DNA of 64,000 nt from assembly GCF_000620665.1 (NCBI RefSeq), contig NZ_JIAU01000005.1, positions 611,501-675,500 of the forward strand, written 5' to 3'. Below are positions 60,188 to 64,000 of the stretch, piece by piece. The DNA is from Sphingomonas sp. URHD0057 (GTDB lineage: Bacteria; Pseudomonadota; Alphaproteobacteria; Sphingomonadales; Sphingomonadaceae). The notes under the pieces are model-generated. The model was not told the origin of the DNA and did not search any database. It saw only the letters and a program-made list of their open reading frames with translations. Positions within the stretch are counted from its first letter, which is position 1; each line of letters opens with the position of its first letter. The position numbers and the translations under genes are program-made.

Positions 60188-61096
60188 ATGGCAAAATCCA
60201 TGCATGACGTGTCCGACCCCCGGAACGCGTCGATTCTGATCAACGTCAATGGTGAGCTGAAGCCGCGGGCCGAAGCCGTCGTCTCCGTGTTCGACAGCGG
60301 CTTCATGCTCGGCGACGGCGTGTGGGAGGGCCTGCGGGTTCACCAGGGGCGGATTGTATTCCTCGACCGCCACCTCGACCGCCTGTTCGAAGGCGCCAAG
60401 GCGCTCGCCATGGACGTCGGGCTATCGCGCGAAGAGGTGACGAGCCGGCTCTATGGCACGCTTGGCGCGAACGGCATGGATGAGGGCGCTCACATCCGGC
60501 TGATGGTCACGCGCGGGGTGCGCTCGACGCCCTATCAGGACCCCCGGGTGGTGGTGACGCCGGCAACCGTGGTCATCATCCCGGAATATAAGGAGCCCGA
60601 TCCCGCGGTGTACCAGCGGGGGCTGAAGCTGTTTACCGTTCACGTCCGCCGCGGCGACCCCGCGGTCCAGGACCAGAAGATTAACTCGCATTCCAAGCTC
60701 AACTGCATCCTGGCCTCGATCCAGGCCACGCAGGCGGGCGCGGACGAAGCACTCATGCTCGACCCGCACGGCTTTGTCGCGACCTGCAACTCGACCCACT
60801 TTTTCATTGTCCGCAAAGGCGAGGTGTGGACGTCGAGCGGCAAATATTGCCTCGGCGGCGTCACCCGCGCGCTGGTGCTCGAGATTGCGCGCGAGGCGGA
60901 CATTCCGGCGATCGAAAAGGATTTCTCGCTGACCGACGTTTACGGCGCCGACGAGGCGTTCACGACGGGCACGTTCGCGGGCATCGTGCCGGTGCGGGAG
61001 ATCGACGGGCGCGCGCTCAATTGCCCCGGGCCGAGGGTCGAACGGCTCCGCCGGCTCTACGCTGAGCGAATGGAGAGCGAAGCCGCGCGCGGCTGA
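60188..61096 (+). CDS. Class IV aminotransferase (branched-chain or D-amino acid type)
   Basis: PLP fold type IV. The product is 302 residues. FDSGFMLGDGVWEGLR is the typical entrance motif, PLP-lysine is in KINSHSKLN, and CNSTHFFIV plus GVTRALVLEIA are family strands. ATG 60188; the upstream frame is a shadow. Its 3' end overlaps the convergent glycosyltransferase by 40 bases. Branched-chain, D-alanine or ADC lyase activity cannot be told apart from motifs alone. Confidence 0.85.
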   Translation: MAKSMHDVSDPRNASILINVNGELKPRAEAVVSVFDSGFMLGDGVWEGLRVHQGRIVFLDRHLDRLFEGAKALAMDVGLSREEVTSRLYGTLGANGMDEGAHIRLMVTRGVRSTPYQDPRVVVTPATVVIIPEYKEPDPAVYQRGLKLFTVHVRRGDPAVQDQKINSHSKLNCILASIQATQAGADEALMLDPHGFVATCNSTHFFIVRKGEVWTSSGKYCLGGVTRALVLEIAREADIPAIEKDFSLTDVYGADEAFTTGTFAGIVPVREIDGRALNCPGPRVERLRRLYAERMESEAARG

Positions 61097-62262
61097 TTGA
61101 GGGCCTCGATCCCGCTTGCGCGAAGCAGCGAAAGCATTCCCGCAAGCGCGGCCGCGGCGAAGCCTGCGCCGGCAAGCGCCGGGTACGGCCAGTGATACCA
61201 ATAGATATAGGTGAGCAGCGAGATCAGCGAAGCCAACTGGACTGCGATTGCGATCCTGATCGCGGGCCGCGTCCCGGCGCTCAGCGCGAGCACGAGCGAC
61301 AGCACGTCGGCGAGGAAATAATAGCGCTCCAGCATCTTCGGGAGAAGGAACGGCAGGGCGGTCGCCGAAACCAGCGCGAGCAGGAGCAGCGCGTTGCGGT
61401 CGCGGATCGACCGCGCCGCAAGGGCCGCGATTGCAATGGCCGCGGCAATCGCGGCCGCATAACCGACGACGAAATAGCTCCGGCTGGCCTGATCGGCGAA
61501 AATCGTCGCCGCGATCCACGGATTTCCGAGCTTCCCGGCAAATTGCACCAGCGCCGCCTGGCCGGGATAGACCATCAGCAGCTTGCCAAGCGGCCAGCCG
61601 GCCAGCCAGGCGGGAACGAGCGTTGCCGCGAAAGCCGCCGGCGGGATCGCCCACTGCCATAGGGGCGCGCGCCTTCCGATCATCGCACCGATGATCACGG
61701 GCGCGATGAACGCCGCCTGCGACTTGAAGGCGAACGCAAGGCCGCACCAGACGAGCGAGCGGACGGTTTCGCCGCGCATCATGGCCGCCAGCGCGAGCAC
61801 GCAGGCGCCGGCCCACAAGGCATCGCACTGGCCGAGCAGGGCCGCATTGATGATCACGGTTGGCAGCACCAGTGTGAACACCGCCAGCCTCGCTGGTGCG
61901 CCCAGGGTCCTCAGGAGATTCGCGACGTCGAAGGTCAGGAACAGGCTGCCCGCGACCGACAACAGCTTGATGATGGTGATTGGCGCCAGCAGCTCGTGAC
62001 CGAGCGAGCCCGCGGCGAGCAGATAGAGGTAGGCCGGCTCGTAGTTGCTGAACGGGTGAGCGAAAGCGGCGATCGGGCCGTAATGCACGATGTGCGCGAA
62101 CCACGGCTCGAGGAAGATTGACATGTCCGGCGGCCGCGTCGACCAGTAAAGCGCATGGGCGCACAGGGCGAGGACAAGCACCGATGCGAACTGGAAGCCC
62201 GACAGCGCAGGCTTCGGCTCCGCTCGCTCAGCTATCGCCGTCGTGACCAGGGTACCGCACAT
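61057..62262 (-). CDS. Multi-pass membrane glycosyltransferase-like protein
   Basis: The product is 401 residues with about ten transmembrane helices. An early loop bears FAHPFSNYEPAYLYLL and a later one LLPKMLERYYFLADV, resembling GT-C mannosyltransferases of the GT87/DUF2029 group that use polyprenyl-phosphate sugars. Substrate unknown. Convergent with the aminotransferase. Confidence 0.7.
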   Translation of the reverse strand: MCGTLVTTAIAERAEPKPALSGFQFASVLVLALCAHALYWSTRPPDMSIFLEPWFAHIVHYGPIAAFAHPFSNYEPAYLYLLAAGSLGHELLAPITIIKLLSVAGSLFLTFDVANLLRTLGAPARLAVFTLVLPTVIINAALLGQCDALWAGACVLALAAMMRGETVRSLVWCGLAFAFKSQAAFIAPVIIGAMIGRRAPLWQWAIPPAAFAATLVPAWLAGWPLGKLLMVYPGQAALVQFAGKLGNPWIAATIFADQASRSYFVVGYAAAIAAAIAIAALAARSIRDRNALLLLALVSATALPFLLPKMLERYYFLADVLSLVLALSAGTRPAIRIAIAVQLASLISLLTYIYWYHWPYPALAGAGFAAAALAGMLSLLRASGIEALNQPRAASLSIRSA

Positions 62263-62307
62263 CGCCTGCGCTCATGGCCGGATCATGGTTAAGATCGGGT
62301 TCTCGCG

Positions 62308-63036
62308 GTGACGATCCGCATCGCGATGTGGTCGGGGCCGCGCAACCTTTCGACGGCGATGATGCGCAGCTTCGGCAGTCGCCCCGACACGTTCGTTTCC
62401 GACGAGCCGTTCTACGGGGCCTATCTCAAACGGACCGGCGACCCGCAGCCAATGGCCGACGAAGTGATCGCGTCGATGGACTGCGACTGGCACAGCGTCG
62501 CGCGGGCGATGGCGGGGCCTGCCCCCGGCGACCCGGCGATCTGGTACCAAAAGCACATGGCGCACCACATGGTCGGCCCGATCGCGCACGACCACTTGCC
62601 GGGCTTGCGCCACGCCTTCCTCATCCGTGACCCGGATCGGGTCATCGCCAGTTACTCGGCGAAGCGGGAGAAGGTCCGCCCCGAGCATCTCGGCAGCGAC
62701 CGGCAAGTCGAATTTTTCGAGCGCGAAGCCGATCGCCTCGGCCACGCGCCGCCGGTGGTCGACAGCGCCGACATCCTGCGCGACGCCGCGGCCATGCTCG
62801 AGCGCTTATGCGGGGCGCTGGAGATTTCCTGGGACCCCGCCATGCTGAGCTGGGCGCCGGGGCCCCGGCCGACCGACGGCATCTGGGGGCCGCATTGGTA
62901 CGATGCGGTCAACCGCAGCGCGAGCTTCGGCACGCCGGACGAGCAGCCAATCGCGCTGACGAAGGAGGAGCAAGCGGTCGCGGACGCCGTCCGGCCCTCT
63001 TATGACCGGCTCGCCGCCTATCGCCTCAGGCCCTGA
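62308..63036 (+). CDS. Sulfotransferase-like P-loop protein
   Basis: The product is 242 residues from a GTG start. SGPRNLSTAMMRSFG at 9-23 is a sulfotransferase-type 5'-phosphosulfate loop, and LIRDPDRVIASY matches the 3'-phosphate motif. C-terminal half carries LGHAPPVVDSADIL. Proteins like this are sometimes fused to class IV aminotransferases in plants and bacteria; one is encoded nearby, on the same strand. Function unknown. Confidence 0.75.
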   Translation: MTIRIAMWSGPRNLSTAMMRSFGSRPDTFVSDEPFYGAYLKRTGDPQPMADEVIASMDCDWHSVARAMAGPAPGDPAIWYQKHMAHHMVGPIAHDHLPGLRHAFLIRDPDRVIASYSAKREKVRPEHLGSDRQVEFFEREADRLGHAPPVVDSADILRDAAAMLERLCGALEISWDPAMLSWAPGPRPTDGIWGPHWYDAVNRSASFGTPDEQPIALTKEEQAVADAVRPSYDRLAAYRLRP

Positions 63037-63041
63037 CGTTG

Positions 63042-63308
63042 CTAGGCGAGGACCCTGACGCCTTCTCTCGCCCACTCCTTGTCGACGTCGACGCCTTGCT
63101 CCGCCCATTCGGCGCGAGTCCAGCACTCGGTCGTTTCGACCAGGCTGCCGGTGTTCGGGTCGACGTGCATGCAATAGCGGGTGTCCGCAGTGCCGGCTGG
63201 CGCGGTCGCAGTGGTTGCCGGCACGATCGGGTCCGTATCGGGCTGCGCAACCAGCGGCGACGCCGGGACGATCAAGCTCAAAGCGGCGATCAGTTTCATA
63301 TGGGCCAT
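63042..63308 (-). CDS. Small secreted protein, unknown
   Basis: The product is 88 residues with a signal peptide (about 1-23, MAHMKLIAALSLIVPASPLVA), a short Thr/Ala/Pro linker and a C-terminal part with two Cys (RYCMHVDPNTG and TECWTRAEW). ATG 63308 has an AGGAGA site; MKL at 63299 is an alternative. No family recognised. Confidence 0.65.
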   Translation of the reverse strand: MAHMKLIAALSLIVPASPLVAQPDTDPIVPATTATAPAGTADTRYCMHVDPNTGSLVETTECWTRAEWAEQGVDVDKEWAREGVRVLA

Positions 63309-63361
63309 GTGCTGTCTCCTTGAGTGGTAACTTTGACGGCCGTGACGGAGCCTAGCGCCGA

Positions 63362-63919
63362 TCATTTCCTTTCGAAAGTACCGACCAGTTCGCCCTGGGC
63401 GATGGCGTGCTTCGCCGCTTCGGCCTCGACATCGGCGACCTTCGCCTCCCTCCCGAGGTTCAAGCGATCGACGTCGAGAGCGAACAGCTTGAAATGATAG
63501 TGGTGAACGCCGTGCCCGGGCGGCGGGCAGGGGCCGGTATAGCCGGGCGTGCCCTTGTCGTTCTTGACCTCCGTGCCGATCCGCTGGCCGGCATCGATCG
63601 CCCGCGCGCTGGCGGGGATGTCATAGACGCCCCAGTGCCGGAAGGTGCCGCTGGGGGCGTCCGGATCGTCGATCACCAGCGCGAAGCTTTTCGTCCCTTC
63701 CGGCGCCTCTCCCCACTTCAGCGCCGGTGAGTGGTTGGCGCCGTCGCAGCTGTATTCATTAGGAATCGGCTGCCCGTTGGCGAAAGCATCGCTGGTCAGG
63801 TTCAGTCTGGTGAGGGTGGCGTCCACGGCCGTTCCTCCATTGGTTTCGTTCGTCGCGTTCGTGCCGCTGCCGCAGCTGGCGAGGGCAATGACGAAAGCGG
63901 CGGCGAATAAACGGCGCAT
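63362..63919 (-). CDS. YbhB/YbcL-type PEBP lipoprotein
   Basis: Phosphatidylethanolamine-binding protein fold. The product is 185 residues. Lipoprotein signal ending ALASC (C16), a short Asn/Thr-rich spacer, then the PEBP core: YSCDGANHSPALKW, VIDDPDAPSGTFRHWGVYDIP (the ligand-pocket motif) and GPCPPPGHGVHHYHFKLFALD. Behind an exact EcfG promoter (63949-63973), so stress-induced. Ligand unknown. Confidence 0.87.
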   Translation of the reverse strand: MRRLFAAAFVIALASCGSGTNATNETNGGTAVDATLTRLNLTSDAFANGQPIPNEYSCDGANHSPALKWGEAPEGTKSFALVIDDPDAPSGTFRHWGVYDIPASARAIDAGQRIGTEVKNDKGTPGYTGPCPPPGHGVHHYHFKLFALDVDRLNLGREAKVADVEAEAAKHAIAQGELVGTFERK

Positions 63920-63948
63920 GGCGCGTCCCCGTTGCGAATGATGCGGTC

Positions 63949-63973
63949 AACGACAAGCCGAACGCGCTGTTCC
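63949..63973 (-). promoter_or_regulatory. EcfG-dependent promoter (exact consensus)
   Basis: On the minus strand GGAAC (63973-63969), 16 bases, CGTT (63952-63949), exact match to the general stress promoter, about 30 bases upstream of the PEBP lipoprotein ATG at 63919. Confidence 0.75.
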
Positions 63974-64000
63974 GACTTTGGCGGCGGGCCAAGCCGTGTT

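Overview
This window is chromosomal DNA from a sphingomonad-type alphaproteobacterium (Sphingomonas or a close relative). Three things point there. The general stress response set (phyR, nepR, ecfG and a PhyP-like kinase) lies together, ctrA is present, and the gene blocks nagZ-scpA-scpB-tatABC and sdhB-zapE-mdh-sucD-sucA-sucB are typical of alphaproteobacteria. The DNA is GC-rich throughout and almost fully coding. Many neighbouring genes overlap by 1-8 bases, and GTG and TTG starts are common. I see no rRNA, tRNA, CRISPR array, prophage or insertion sequence. No stretch longer than about 300 bases lacks a gene.

Layout. 1-3814: end of nagZ, scpA, scpB and tatABC. 3938-7742: stress locus, with nepR and a PhyP-like kinase on the minus strand, and phyR, a 51-residue membrane peptide and ecfG on the plus strand. 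7786-14749: glnE, bcp, two tandem secreted M20 peptidases and a PAP2 phosphatase. 14746-27251: central metabolism (zapE, a thioesterase, sdhB, mdh, sucD, sucA, sucB and the first lpd), interrupted by a glyoxalase-like gene, two related small secreted proteins and a flavin reductase; sucC is missing from its usual place. 27306-32135: a TetR unit, sppA and a MATE transporter. 32213-34782: groESL under a CIRCE element, then two small lipoproteins. 34917-40469: a methionine operon (ArsR-methyltransferase regulator of SahR type, metF, metH in two genes). 40466-48187: a cytochrome/TPR pair, a DsbD-like reductase, an amidohydrolase, threonine ammonia-lyase and the Bpt aminoacyltransferase. 48244-53291: ctrA, a pseudouridine synthase, arfB, msrC, an unrecognised two-gene unit with a PASTA-like secreted protein, and a UspA protein. 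53415-57161: pyruvate dehydrogenase E2 and E3 without E1. 57188-63919: amidohydrolase, CDF transporter, class IV aminotransferase, membrane glycosyltransferase, sulfotransferase-like protein and a PEBP lipoprotein.

Regulation readable from the sequence. Exact EcfG-type promoters (GGAAC-N16-CGTT) precede the membrane peptide inside the stress locus and the PEBP lipoprotein at the right edge; GGAAC-N16-GGTT variants precede nepR and the glyoxalase-like gene. CIRCE marks groESL for HrcA control. Two repressor genes (TetR at 27306 and the ArsR-methyltransferase at 34948) have palindromes between their -35 and -10 boxes and start codons almost at the predicted transcript start. Most of the window is ordinary core genome. 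The least explained parts are the membrane peptide of the stress locus, the degenerate kinase beside it, the PASTA-like two-gene unit, and a paired repeat inserted in frame into the sucB linker.
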